A stretch of DNA of 64,000 nucleotides from CBDANO01 sp965197665 (GCA_965197665.1 CBDANO010000005.1:1240001-1304000); one strand, 5' to 3'; numbered from the stretch's first letter, positions 36,590-45,192 are shown. Program-made: numbers and translations. The notes: generated from the sequence alone by a model not told the origin.

Positions 36590-37516
36590 CTATTTGTGAA
36601 ACTGAGGCAACACGTCTCTACCCAAAATATCCAGTTGCTCCGCCGTTTCATAGGCCGGACATAGGGGCCGGACCACGAATTTCGAGGCGCCGGCGTCCAC
36701 GTAGGCCTGGATGGTCTCAGCGATTCGTTCCGCCGGGCCCAAGGCGCTGTACTCGGTGAAATACACGTCGGGCCGGTGCCTGGTTACGTATTCGTAGGTC
36801 TTGGACACGGTTTCTTCGCCATTGGCTGATAAGTAATATCCGACCAGCACGCCGACGTGGTCGTCCTCGATAACCCGTCCGTGCTCATCGGCGGTGTTAA
36901 AGATGATCTCTCTACCCTCGCGGATTTCGTTGGGGGTTGCGCTGGAGACCAGCCAACCGTCGCCGACCCGGCCCACCCGCCGCGCCGCCGCCGGGCTGCG
37001 GCCGCCGATCCAGACGGGGGGCGACGGCTTGAAGAAGGGTTTGGGCGTGACCGTAACGTTATGACAAGCGAAGAACTGCCCTTCGTGAGTTACCTCGTCT
37101 TCTTCCCACAGCCGGCGCATCAAGCGGATTGCTTCTTCGGTGCGGGGGCCGCGGTTCTCTTTGGATACGCCGCAGGCCTCGTACTCTTCAGGCTCCTCCT
37201 GTCCCAGTCCCACGGCCGGCAGCATTCTGCCTTGGGACAAAAAGTCCAGGGTGGCGATCTGCTTAGCCAGCACCACGGGGTTGCGCAGCGGCATAGCCAG
37301 GACGCTGGTACCGAACTTTAGACGCGGCGAGTACGCGGCTACCATGGAGAGGGCCACCAAGGGTTCGAGACTAAACTGGTCGCTGACTATGCGGTCGCTG
37401 AGCCAGATGGAATCGTAGCCATGCTTGTCACCAACTTCCACCAGTTGCCGCAGGTAGTCCGGTTCTTCCCCGCCTTGGCCGAATGAGCCGGGCATATATC
37501 CGATTGCTACGCTCAT
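36590..37516 (-). CDS. LLM-class flavin-dependent oxidoreductase (luciferase-like)
   Basis: 308 residues of a TIM-barrel luciferase-like monooxygenase. Recognisable parts are GYDSIWLSDRI, KFGTSVLAMPLRNPVVLAKQIATLDFLSQGRMLPAVGLG, EEAIRLMRRLWEEDEVTHEGQFF and PPVWIGGRSPAAARRVGRVGDGWL. Family members use FMN or F420 to oxidise alkanals, alkanes, secondary alcohols or N-containing compounds; the cofactor cannot be told from the sequence. It is the first gene of the leftward operon with the dehydrogenase and phosphotriesterase-like genes. AAGAGGG precedes the ATG. Confidence 0.88.
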   Translation of the reverse strand: MSVAIGYMPGSFGQGGEEPDYLRQLVEVGDKHGYDSIWLSDRIVSDQFSLEPLVALSMVAAYSPRLKFGTSVLAMPLRNPVVLAKQIATLDFLSQGRMLPAVGLGQEEPEEYEACGVSKENRGPRTEEAIRLMRRLWEEDEVTHEGQFFACHNVTVTPKPFFKPSPPVWIGGRSPAAARRVGRVGDGWLVSSATPNEIREGREIIFNTADEHGRVIEDDHVGVLVGYYLSANGEETVSKTYEYVTRHRPDVYFTEYSALGPAERIAETIQAYVDAGASKFVVRPLCPAYETAEQLDILGRDVLPQFHK

Positions 37517-37885
37517 GTGTGCCCTCTTGGTAACTTAAGTGTTCAGTAATTGCTCCGAAAATGACCGGGTTCCTCGCCGCCCTCGAAGTGAGGCGCCGGC
37601 TGAACTTCGACGGGCCGCGGCGCCCCGGAGCACGAATGGTACCGGCGACTGCGTTGGTACCGGCCCAATTATAACCCATAGCGCCGTCGTCATAGTGTCT
37701 CCCCTAAAGCGTCTCGTACTGAGCGTCCTTGACGTCACTCCGGATAAGGAGACCTTTGCTTAACTTTAGTCATACCGGCTTTCGCCGGTATCCAGGGCCT
37801 CCCCCGAAGCTGGAAGACGCCCTCACCCTAACCCTCTCCCGGAAGGAGAGGGGATTTCTTCCGCGAATGAAAAGGCCCTGCCGGG
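37517..37885. other. Intergenic region with a hairpin and a dispersed repeat
   Basis: Contains the 8-bp-arm hairpin ATACCGGC-TTTC-GCCGGTAT at 37,772-37,791 and a CCCTCACCCTAACCCTCTCC repeat at 37,819-37,860. No gene is seen. Confidence 0.55.
37819..37860 (+). repeat. CCCTCACCCTAACCCTCTCCC-type repeat
   Basis: Partner of the inverted copy at 16,721-16,760. It ends in an internal short palindrome (CTCTCCCGGAAGGAGAG). Confidence 0.7.
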
Positions 37886-38608
37886 CTAGAGGGGCCTCTT
37901 GGCGGGCGCGCCGGGCCGTCTCGGATACTGCTCCGGAGTGGAGCGCTTCTTGTCGACAGCAACTATTACCCGCCCGTCGGCGAGGCCGCTGACCCGGACC
38001 GGATAAACTCCGGCCAAGCTACCCCCCAAAGTCTCCAAGGCGCGGGCCGCGCCGGCAAGTTCTTCTTCAACACCCTTCCTTAGAAGGACTACGCGCCCTC
38101 CCAGGCGGCAAAAAGGCAGGGTGTACTCCAAAAGGGTCGATAGCCGCGCAACGCCCCGGCTGGCCGTCGCGTCGAAGCTCTCCCGCAACTCGCCTCGGCG
38201 GGCCGCCGTCTCCGCCCGTTCGGCCACCACTTCAACGCCGCCGAGGCCCAACAGGTCCACCACGCGCTCCAAGAACCTGGCTTTCTTGCCTGTCGATTCG
38301 ATCAGGGTCAGATGAATTTCCGGTAAAGCAAGCTTCAAGGGCAGGCCGGGGAAACCGCCGCCGCTGCCCACGTCGGCTAGGCTGAGGCCCGCTCGGGGAG
38401 GTTTCGGCAAGGCCAGAAGGGCCGTGAGAGAATCGAGGAAGTGCCTTACTTGCACTTCGCCGCAGCCGGTAATGGCCGTCAGGTTGATTCGCCGGTTCCA
38501 CTCGGCCAGTTCCGAATAGTAGGTCTGGAATTGGCCAAGCTGACGGGGCGACAGGGCCAGGCCAAGCTCGCCGGCGCCCGCGGCCAGTATTTCCATAGGT
38601 TGGGACAT
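37886..38608 (-). CDS. rsmG: 16S rRNA (guanine527-N7)-methyltransferase
   Basis: 240 residues from ATG 38,608. Diagnostic segments: YYSELAEWNRRINLTAITGCGEVQVRHFLDSL, the SAM site LADVGSGGGFPGLPLKLALP, LIESTGKKARFLERVV, FDATASRGVARLSTLLEY and the KG of LLRKG. RsmG adds a methyl group to N7 of G527 in 16S rRNA; its loss gives low-level streptomycin resistance. It is often near the parA/mnmG/oriC region, but no such genes are here. It has a Pro/Arg-rich tail (about 225-240). Confidence 0.95.
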   Translation of the reverse strand: MSQPMEILAAGAGELGLALSPRQLGQFQTYYSELAEWNRRINLTAITGCGEVQVRHFLDSLTALLALPKPPRAGLSLADVGSGGGFPGLPLKLALPEIHLTLIESTGKKARFLERVVDLLGLGGVEVVAERAETAARRGELRESFDATASRGVARLSTLLEYTLPFCRLGGRVVLLRKGVEEELAGAARALETLGGSLAGVYPVRVSGLADGRVIVAVDKKRSTPEQYPRRPGAPAKRPL

Positions 38609-38825
38609 CAAGAGACATTATAATCTCGGCGGCAGGCTCACTTGTTAATTGACAGTCCAAATGCCGCACCGTATCATTAGCCCGTAATTCCAGGCTGCCG
38701 GCAATGGGGCCGGATGACGGTAGAAGCGATGATTAGGCTGGCCGAGTCAACAGCATCCCGGGTATGGGCTAAAAACCGGACTACAGACACGACTTCCAAC
38801 CTGACGCAGGCGCGGAGGCGATGAT

Positions 38826-39062
38826 ATGGCGACCAAAGCGTACCTTTTAGTGGAAACGGCGGTGGGGAAGACCCGGGAGGTGGCCAACACATTGAAGGGG
38901 TTGGAAGGCATCGAAACCGTGGACGTGGTAACGGGCCCCTACGACATAATCGCAATCATCCACGCCGAAGATATGACGGTGGTCGGCAACCTGGTAACCG
39001 GGCACATACACACCGTGACGGGTGTGGTGCGGACGGTTACTTGCGTGGCGGTAGGTTCATAG
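38826..39062 (+). CDS. Stand-alone Lrp/AsnC ligand-binding (RAM) domain protein
   Basis: 78 residues: AYLLVETAVGKTREVANTLKGLEGIETVDVVTGPYDIIAIIHAEDM, then TVTGVVRTVTCVAVG. This is the ferredoxin-like RAM domain that binds amino acids in Lrp/AsnC regulators, here with no DNA-binding domain. GGAGGCG lies just before the ATG. Similar stand-alone proteins exist in archaea and Chloroflexota and may sense amino acids or modulate partner proteins. The acyl-CoA dehydrogenase gene begins 79 bp downstream on the same strand. Confidence 0.88.
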   Translation: MATKAYLLVETAVGKTREVANTLKGLEGIETVDVVTGPYDIIAIIHAEDMTVVGNLVTGHIHTVTGVVRTVTCVAVGS

Positions 39063-39141
39063 CCCCCGGACAGGCCGCCGGAACGTCTGAGTTTTTAGCC
39101 GCCGCCTCTTGGTTTTCCATTTCTCGAAGCGGAGATTGACC

Positions 39142-40317
39142 GTGGAGTTCAAGTTCAGCCCCGATGACGAGTCCTTCCGCCACGAGCTCCGAGACTTCGT
39201 TGCGGGTGAACTCCCTACGGATTGGGAGGGGGCCGGCCGTTGGCCGGAAACCCGGGATATCGAACTGACGCGGCAAATGCGCAAAAAGCTGGCTTCAAAG
39301 GGCTGGCTGACCATGCACTGGCCGGAAGAGTACGGCGGCCAGAACGCTTCGCCGGTCCGCTCGGCTATCTTCAACGAAGAAATGGCCTACATGCGGGCCC
39401 CGGGCCGGGATATCTTCGGAGTGCGGATGTTGGGGCCCACGCTGATGATGTACGGCACCGAGGAACAGAAGCAGGCCCACCTAACCCCCGTGGCCAGGGG
39501 TGAAGTGCAGTGGTGCCAGGGCTACAGCGAGCCGGGGTCGGGGTCCGACCTGGCTTCCCTCAACACTCGAGCGGTTAGAGACGGTGACGAGTTCGTCATC
39601 AACGGCAGCAAGATATGGACAACCCTCGGCCACCGGGCCGACTGGATCATGCTGCTCACCCGCACCGACCCCGACGCGCCCAAACACCGGGGGATCAGCT
39701 TTATCCTGGTGGACATGAAAAGCCCAGGGATCGAAGTCCGCCCCATCATCGACATGAGCAACAGCCACGAGTTCAACGAAATCATCTTCGACAACGTCAG
39801 GGTACCCCGCAAAAACGTGGTGGGTGAAGAAAACCAGGGTTGGTACGTGGCGGTAACTTTGCTGGACTTTGAACGCTCCGGGATCGATTATTCGGCCATG
39901 GGGCGCCGCCTGCTGGACGAGACCAAGGAATACGCCGTCGAGACCAAGCGCGACGGTAAAGCCTTGATTGATACCCCGTGGGTCCGCAACTTGCTGGCCG
40001 ACCGCTACATCGAGTGCGAGGTCGCCCGCCTCATGGCTTACAACGTGGCCTACATGCAGGGCGAAGGCCTCGTGCCTAATAAAGAAGCTTCCATGAGCAA
40101 GGTCTTTGGTAGCGAGACGCTGCAACGGATCACCGCAGCGGGGTTGGATATCTTGGGGTTGTACGGCCTGCTGGGCAGGGCCGATAAATGGGCGCCCCTC
40201 AAGGGCAGGATTCAAGAAAACTGGATGATCAGCTTCTCCCACAAGATCGCCGCGGGGACTTCCGAGGTCCAACGCAACATCATCGCCAGCCGGGGCCTGG
40301 GTCTGCCCCGGGGCTAA
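39142..40317 (+). CDS. Acyl-CoA dehydrogenase family protein
   Basis: 391 residues from GTG 39,142, preceded by GCGGAG; the longer ATG frame at 39,109 has no site. N-terminal helical domain (1-115), then FAD-contact GYSEPGSGSDLASLNTRA and NGSKIWTTLGHRAD, beta domain, and C-terminal helical domain with FSHKIAAGTSEVQRNIIASRGLGLPRG. The RxxMTWP-like WLTMHWPEEYGG start places it in the large FadE group acting on bulky or long acyl-CoAs, as in steroid side-chain degradation. The catalytic base is not obvious by eye. Confidence 0.85.
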   Translation: MEFKFSPDDESFRHELRDFVAGELPTDWEGAGRWPETRDIELTRQMRKKLASKGWLTMHWPEEYGGQNASPVRSAIFNEEMAYMRAPGRDIFGVRMLGPTLMMYGTEEQKQAHLTPVARGEVQWCQGYSEPGSGSDLASLNTRAVRDGDEFVINGSKIWTTLGHRADWIMLLTRTDPDAPKHRGISFILVDMKSPGIEVRPIIDMSNSHEFNEIIFDNVRVPRKNVVGEENQGWYVAVTLLDFERSGIDYSAMGRRLLDETKEYAVETKRDGKALIDTPWVRNLLADRYIECEVARLMAYNVAYMQGEGLVPNKEASMSKVFGSETLQRITAAGLDILGLYGLLGRADKWAPLKGRIQENWMISFSHKIAAGTSEVQRNIIASRGLGLPRG

Positions 40318-40325
40318 ATAGTTCT

Positions 40326-40700
40326 CTAATCTGCGGCGAAGGCCTGAAGAGCGGCGCCGTCAAGGTCAGTGTCCGCCTCTCGGCACCGGCGTATGATCCG
40401 AAAAACCGTCCGTACCGTCACTGAGAACCGCTCCGCCGTCTCCTTCACGCCAAGGTTTTCCGATTGCATCGTCGTCCAGACCTTCAGGTCGCGGGCTAGC
40501 CGGCGATGCCTCTGGAACCAGATGGGATCATCATACTTGCATTGAGGCAGCGGGCAATCGAGGCACGCCGGAGACACTTCGCAACCGGTGTCCTCATAGT
40601 GGTAGAATTCCGGGACGGCGTCTATCATGGATTTATCCGCTTTGGACTTATCGACTACGGACTCGACCGGGATGGGCTTAGCCGGCGGCGCCATAACCAT
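40326..40700 (-). CDS. Cys4-motif plus helix-turn-helix regulator (unnamed family)
   Basis: 124 residues from ATG 40,700, which has a perfect GGAGG seven bases upstream. The centre has a compact cysteine cluster, GCEVSPACLDCPLPQCKYDD (spacing C-x5-C-x2-C-x5-C), likely to hold zinc or an iron-sulfur centre. After a basic stretch (RHRRLARDLKV) the C-terminal part is a helix-turn-helix: LGVKETAERFSVTVRTVFRIIRRCRE. I know no established name for the family. The pairing of a metal site with HTH suggests a redox- or metal-responsive regulator, as inference only. Two palindromic boxes lie directly upstream of the gene. Confidence 0.7.
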   Translation of the reverse strand: MVMAPPAKPIPVESVVDKSKADKSMIDAVPEFYHYEDTGCEVSPACLDCPLPQCKYDDPIWFQRHRRLARDLKVWTTMQSENLGVKETAERFSVTVRTVFRIIRRCREADTDLDGAALQAFAAD

Positions 40701-40711
40701 CACGTTCCTCC

Positions 40712-40758
40712 AAAACAAATGTTCTGATAGCTGCCGGATATTATAGAACGTGTGTTCT
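40712..40758 (-). promoter_or_regulatory. Two similar GAAC-N4-GTTC-type boxes upstream of the Cys4-HTH gene
   Basis: Box 1 at 40,745-40,758 is AGAACACACGTTCT read leftward, with perfect 5-bp arms. Box 2 at 40,712-40,725 is AGAACATTTGTTTT, a weaker version. Their centres are 33 bp apart, about three helical turns. The pattern resembles Gram-positive LexA boxes (GAACN4GTTC), but is equally compatible with autoregulation by the HTH protein. Confidence 0.6.
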
Positions 40759-40921
40759 GAGAACGTCAATGCCTTTCCTCAGCAATTTCCCGGTCGATTT
40801 CTTCAGACCGTTCTTGGTCCCAGGGCTATCGCATTAGAAAAATTGACGGTTATTTTGCTATCTATGGCCCGCGTCTTAGCCATACCGTGGCCCGCGTATT
40901 ACCATACCGGAGGAGTCACCC

Positions 40922-41701
40922 ATGACCGAGTACGAAACTATGGTCTACCGGCGAAAAGACAAGACCGGCTACATCAAGTTCAACCGCCCCCAATCGCTCA
41001 ACGCCGTGAACGACCAGTTCGACAGCGACTTTCACGACGCCCTGCTGGAGTTCGATACCGACGAAGAAGCTTGGGTGGCTATCATCCACGGGGAAGGCCG
41101 CAGCTTCTGCGCCGGGGCCGACGTGAAGCAGCGCTTCGTCGATATGCCGGCCCAACAAATGGCCTCCCGGGAGCGGGGCAGCAGTGCGGAAAGCTACCTG
41201 GGCCGGTCCATCAACTGGAAGCCGGTCATCGCTGCCGTACACGGGTACGCCTTGGGCGCCGGCATCCTCATCGCCGCTGAATGCGACCTAATCGTCGCCT
41301 CGGAGGAAGCCCAATTCGGCCTTACCGAGACCAAGCGGGGCCTGCCCGGAGGCCGGGTCTGGGCCAAGCTGAACGCATTCATGCCGTCAAAAGTGGCTAG
41401 TGAAATGATAATTACCGGAGAACCGGTGAGCGCGTCGGAGCTATACAGATTGGGGTTTATCAACCGTCTGGTCCCCACCGGCCGGCACCTTGAAGCCGCT
41501 GAGGAGCTGGCCCAGAAGGTACTGAAAGCGCCGCCGTTGGCCTCCCGGGCCGGGGTCCGCGTTACCCGACGCCAGTGGGTCCAGCCTTCGTTCGAAGCCG
41601 ACCTATACTCTCAGGCGTTAAAGCTGCACCACACCGAAGACTTCAAGGAGTCCAGCCGGTCCTTCGTAGAAAAGAGGCCGCCGGTGTACCATGCCCGGTG
41701 A
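40922..41701 (+). CDS. Enoyl-CoA hydratase/isomerase-family protein lacking one catalytic glutamate
   Basis: 259 residues, crotonase fold, with oxyanion loop FCAGADVKQ and WKPVIAAVHGYALGAGILIAAECD. The first hydratase glutamate position (as in GGLEL of the 2634 gene) is Ile/Leu here (GAGILIA). The second is kept (FGLTETKRGLPGG). Proteins with only the second glutamate usually act as isomerases, or on other CoA chemistry, instead of hydrating. GGAGGAG precedes the ATG. The gene is followed by a convergent HD-domain gene. Confidence 0.85.
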   Translation: MTEYETMVYRRKDKTGYIKFNRPQSLNAVNDQFDSDFHDALLEFDTDEEAWVAIIHGEGRSFCAGADVKQRFVDMPAQQMASRERGSSAESYLGRSINWKPVIAAVHGYALGAGILIAAECDLIVASEEAQFGLTETKRGLPGGRVWAKLNAFMPSKVASEMIITGEPVSASELYRLGFINRLVPTGRHLEAAEELAQKVLKAPPLASRAGVRVTRRQWVQPSFEADLYSQALKLHHTEDFKESSRSFVEKRPPVYHAR

Positions 41702-41742
41702 AGCTTAGTTGAGAAGCTATCCCGCTTTCGCGAGAGTGACGG

Positions 41743-42351
41743 TCACGCAATGGAAGTTTCAGGCGAAGCTTCTATCGGGGCTGCGGCGGCCAGCAAGTGA
41801 TTGCGCGTCTCGATCGCCATGGGGTGGACCAAGCGGCCCCGGGAAGCCATGGCAATGATTTCTCTCGTCAAGAACTCCAAAAGGGCTTGGTCCAAGTCTT
41901 CCAAAGCTAATGTACGCAACTCGTCGATATACGGATAACGGCCCGCTTTCTTGGGGTCCAGCTTGTCTGCCAAAAAGACAACCTTGCCCAGGTCGTCCAA
42001 TGAAGGATGGCCGGTGGTGTGCCAGTACACTGCCCGGTGAAGGGACGGGTCATCCAGTCCGTCGTCTCTAGCCAGCCATTCCGCCCCTACCGGCCCGTGG
42101 AGCAGCAGCGGTTCCACCCGTTCCACCGTTCCTACGTCCAGTCCCAACTCGGCGGCGTGGCGAAGCAAGTCCCCGCCGGGCGTCGCCCTAGCCACGTCGT
42201 GAGCCAGCATTCCCAAGGCGGCGCGTTCTGCATCGACGCCGTGGCGCACGGCCAACTCGCGGGCAATAACCCGGACCCGCTGAATATGAGATTGGAGCCC
42301 GCTGGGCAGGGCGTCCACTCGCTTTTGTATTCGGAGATCCAAATCCCCCAC
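41743..42351 (-). CDS. HD-domain phosphohydrolase, YqeK-like
   Basis: 202 residues from GTG 42,351, which has GGCGGAGGCG upstream. HD-type metal motifs are in order: SHIQRVRVIARELA (first His), MLAHDVARA (His-Asp pair), LLLHGPVGAEWL, then HTTGHPSLDDLGKVVFLADKLDPKKAGR, which is the YqeK signature (His...ADK-E/D-P). YqeK enzymes hydrolyse diadenosine tetraphosphate symmetrically. It starts 13 bp after the stop of the HIT gene, so the two form an operon. HIT proteins also act on dinucleoside polyphosphates or adenylated metabolites, a sensible pairing. Confidence 0.85.
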   Translation of the reverse strand: MGDLDLRIQKRVDALPSGLQSHIQRVRVIARELAVRHGVDAERAALGMLAHDVARATPGGDLLRHAAELGLDVGTVERVEPLLLHGPVGAEWLARDDGLDDPSLHRAVYWHTTGHPSLDDLGKVVFLADKLDPKKAGRYPYIDELRTLALEDLDQALLEFLTREIIAMASRGRLVHPMAIETRNHLLAAAAPIEASPETSIA

Positions 42352-42364
42352 GCAACGCCTCCGC

Positions 42365-42712
42365 CTACCCCATAGCGCTCAGCTTGCGCCCGCCCAGCAG
42401 GTGCAGATGAAGATGCTCGATCTCTTGACCCGAGTCCTGCCCTTGGTTTAGAGCAAGCCGGTAGCCGCTGAGGGTCACTCCTTCACGCCGGGCCATCTCT
42501 TCAGCCACGACGAACATCTGCCCCACGACCGGCACTTGGCCGGGCCCTACGTAGGCCAGCGACGCCAGGTGGGTGTTGGGAATAATCAGAAGGTGGACCG
42601 GCGCTTTGGGGTTGATGTCCCGAATCACGAACACCCGGTCGTCCCGGTATATTGGGGCCTCGTGAGTCGAGTCCCTGGCTATGTTACAAAAGATACATTG
42701 TGCCGTGCTCAC
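42365..42712 (-). CDS. HIT-family nucleotide-binding hydrolase (Hint-like)
   Basis: 115 residues from GTG 42,712. N-terminal CIFCNIARD zinc-type start, DINPKAPVHLLIIP, the helix around MARREG and the histidine triad HLHLHLLGG near the C-terminus, the latter carrying the nucleophile. Hint proteins cleave AMP-lysine and other phosphoramidates in the cytoplasm. It is the first gene of a pair with the YqeK-like gene. Confidence 0.93.
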   Translation of the reverse strand: MSTAQCIFCNIARDSTHEAPIYRDDRVFVIRDINPKAPVHLLIIPNTHLASLAYVGPGQVPVVGQMFVVAEEMARREGVTLSGYRLALNQGQDSGQEIEHLHLHLLGGRKLSAMG

Positions 42713-42811
42713 GATTCAATCGCCTCCATATCCTTGCTGCTCCGCGGCCGGGCTGTTGGAGAGTAACCGGGCCAAGCCCCCTTGTCCTGCTGCCGGTCGA
42801 GACGCCCCCGC

Positions 42812-43948
42812 TCAACCCCGGTCTAGGTTCTGAAGCGCCAAATCCTTGTGAAAATTAACGTCTCCATAGATTATCTCCAGAGCCTTGGCCCGGCGCGTGT
42901 AGAGTTGCAGGTCGTGCTCTCTGGTGAAGCCAATGGCGCCGTGGCATTGGTGGGCCAGAACGCAGACCCGTCGGTAGGCGGCGCTAACCCAGGCCTTGGC
43001 CATAGACACTTCCCGCTGGGAGGGGCCGCCTTCCGAGACCCGCCAAGCCGCTTGATAGACGATGTTGCGGGAGCCTTCGACGTCCGTGGCCATGTCGGCG
43101 CAGTGGTGCTGCACCGCTTGAAAGCTTCCAATCGGCCGGCCGAACTGAGTCCGTTGCTTGACGTACTCGACTGTCATATCCAACACCGCGCCGGCGCCGC
43201 CCAGCATTTCGGCGCATTTACCGGAAACCGCCCGTTGCAGGGCCCGCTGCACTATCGGCCAACCCTCGTCGACCGGCCCAAGAACCGAGGCCGCGGGCAC
43301 GCTTACTCCGTCCAAGGCAACTTCAAACTGGCGGTCCGAGGAGATAGTGTTGAGGGGGTTGACGCTGAGGCCTCGACTGCCCGAAGAGACCATGAAGATA
43401 GTGACGCCGTGGGCCGGGTCACTCCCGGAGGAGGTCCGGGCCGGCACCAAGATGATATCGGCGGCGGCGGCATCGGGAACGAATAGCTTGGTGCCGCTGA
43501 TTAGGTAATCATCCCCTTGTCGTTGGGCTGCGGCTTCAACTCCCCAGGGCTCATACGTCGCCGACGGTTCGGTTAGCGCCATGGTCATCATTTGCTGCCC
43601 GGAGCAAATCCGGGGGAGAACGTCGGCTTTTTGGGCCTCGGTTCCGGCGTCCAATACTGTTAGTCCACCCAATACCACCGTAGAGAAGAAAGGCCCCGGG
43701 AGCAGGGATCGGCCCATTTCTTCCAACAGCACCGTTAGGTCGAGGAAGCTGCCCCCGGCCCCGCCGTACTGTTCCGGGAAGGCCAGTCCGGTCCAGCCCA
43801 AACCCACGATCCGATTCCACAGCTCGTCGGAATACTCCTTGGGGTCTTCCTCCACGGCCCGGACCAAGGTCAACGGGCATTCTTGAGACAGGAACTCATT
43901 AGCGCTGTTCTTGAGCATTTGCTGCACTTCGTTGAGACCCAGGTCCAT
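42812..43948 (-). CDS. Acyl-CoA dehydrogenase family protein
   Basis: 378 residues from ATG 43,948 with GGAGGGAG upstream. N-terminal helices (DLGLNEVQQMLKNSANEFLSQECP), GWTGLAFPEQYGGAGGSFLDLTVLLEEMG, a shortened FAD-contact region (MALTEPSATYEPWGVEAAA), then EYVKQRTQFGRPIGSFQAVQHHCADMATDVEGSRNI and HQCHGAIGFTREHDLQLYTRRA. This pattern is that of the smaller partner of heteromeric FadE-type dehydrogenases acting on steroid or bulky acyl-CoAs. The active-site base cannot be identified by eye. It lies 41 bp after the aminotransferase gene on the same strand. Confidence 0.85.
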   Translation of the reverse strand: MDLGLNEVQQMLKNSANEFLSQECPLTLVRAVEEDPKEYSDELWNRIVGLGWTGLAFPEQYGGAGGSFLDLTVLLEEMGRSLLPGPFFSTVVLGGLTVLDAGTEAQKADVLPRICSGQQMMTMALTEPSATYEPWGVEAAAQRQGDDYLISGTKLFVPDAAAADIILVPARTSSGSDPAHGVTIFMVSSGSRGLSVNPLNTISSDRQFEVALDGVSVPAASVLGPVDEGWPIVQRALQRAVSGKCAEMLGGAGAVLDMTVEYVKQRTQFGRPIGSFQAVQHHCADMATDVEGSRNIVYQAAWRVSEGGPSQREVSMAKAWVSAAYRRVCVLAHQCHGAIGFTREHDLQLYTRRAKALEIIYGDVNFHKDLALQNLDRG

Positions 43949-43989
43949 TAAGCTCCCTCCTGCGGCAGGCAAACTGATAGCATGAAGTC

Positions 43990-45159
43990 CTAACCGATGC
44001 TCCTAACGAAGGCATCCAATTGGGCCAGCGCCTTTTGGATATTCTCCTGGGAGTTGGCGTAGGACAAACGGACGTATCCCTCGCCGAACTCACCGAAAGC
44101 GGCGCCGGAAAGCAGGGCTACACCCGCCTCGTTCATGGCCCGCTCCTCGAACTGCTTGCTGGTGAGGCCGGTGCCCTCGATGTTGGGGAACACGTAGAAC
44201 GCGCCCTCCGGCTCGGGACATTCGATTCCGGGAATATCGCGAATCCCTTGGGTGATTAGACGGCGGCGGCTGTCGAACTCGGCCACCATCGCCCCCACCG
44301 CATCCTGAGGGCCTTCCAGAGCGGCTATGGCCGCCCGCTGGCTGAAGGAAGCGGCGCAGGACACACTATTGACCGCCAGTTTGGTGACGTGAGGTACCAA
44401 CTCTTCAGGCATGATTCCATATCCCAGCCGCCAGCCGGTCATGGCATAGCTCTTGGAAAATCCGTCCAAGATAATGGTCCGGTCCTTCATTCCGGGCAAG
44501 GACGCGATACTGTGGTGTTCTCCAACATAGAGAATGTCCTTGTAAATCTCGTCGGCCAGCACGTAGAGGTCTTCCCTCTCCCTCACCAAGTCGGCGATAG
44601 TCCGCATCTCGCCGGAGGACAATACTGAACCACAGGGGTTTTCGGGGGAATTGAGAATGATCAGCCGCGTCCTCTCGTTGATCTTCCCGGCCAAATCGCT
44701 CAAGTCCGGGTGATACGCTGAGTCCCCCTGTAACCGCATGGGTACCGGCGTAGCCCCGGCAAAGCGTATCATCGATTCATAGATAGGAAATCCCGGGTTC
44801 GGGTAGAGTATTTCTACCCCGGGCTCAGCCAAGGTCAACAGTACGTAGAACATGATTGGCTTGGCGCCGGGAGTCACCACCACTTGGCTGGGCTCGGTAT
44901 CCACACCGCGGACTTCCCGGCTGTTCCGGGAGATAGCCTCTCGAAGCTCCGGCAGTCCCGGGGTAGGGCCGTAATGGGTGTAGCCCTGCCTCAACGCCTC
45001 CACGCCGGCCTCGACTATGTGATTGGGAGTGTCGAAATCCGGCTCGCCGATCTCCAGGTGGATGATCTCCTGTCCCTTGGCTTCCAGGGCGCGAGCTTTG
45101 GCCAGGACTTCGAATGCAGTCTCCGTGCCCAAGTTCATCATTCTGCTGGCGACAGACAT
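43990..45159 (-). CDS. Class I/II PLP aminotransferase (aspartate aminotransferase-like)
   Basis: 389 residues from ATG 45,159 with GAGGAAGG upstream. Fold-type I features: EIGEPDFDTPNHI, YGPTPGLPELREAIS, NSPENPCGSVL, LYVLADEIYKDILY, and the PLP lysine in ILDGFSKSYAMTGWRLGY; the carboxylate-binding Arg lies near the C-terminus in YVRLSYA. Substrate range in this subgroup covers aspartate, aromatic and branched-chain amino acids. It probably shares a transcript with the acyl-CoA dehydrogenase that follows, which would suit an amino-acid degradation route. Confidence 0.9.
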   Translation of the reverse strand: MSVASRMMNLGTETAFEVLAKARALEAKGQEIIHLEIGEPDFDTPNHIVEAGVEALRQGYTHYGPTPGLPELREAISRNSREVRGVDTEPSQVVVTPGAKPIMFYVLLTLAEPGVEILYPNPGFPIYESMIRFAGATPVPMRLQGDSAYHPDLSDLAGKINERTRLIILNSPENPCGSVLSSGEMRTIADLVREREDLYVLADEIYKDILYVGEHHSIASLPGMKDRTIILDGFSKSYAMTGWRLGYGIMPEELVPHVTKLAVNSVSCAASFSQRAAIAALEGPQDAVGAMVAEFDSRRRLITQGIRDIPGIECPEPEGAFYVFPNIEGTGLTSKQFEERAMNEAGVALLSGAAFGEFGEGYVRLSYANSQENIQKALAQLDAFVRSIG

Positions 45160-45192
45160 TTTGTATCCTTCCTCAGAAAGTGCCATTAGCAA

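Noticed and set aside
40745..40758. Firm assignment as a LexA/SOS box
   Set aside because: The pattern fits, but no lexA or other SOS gene is in the window, so only a candidate regulatory site is reported.
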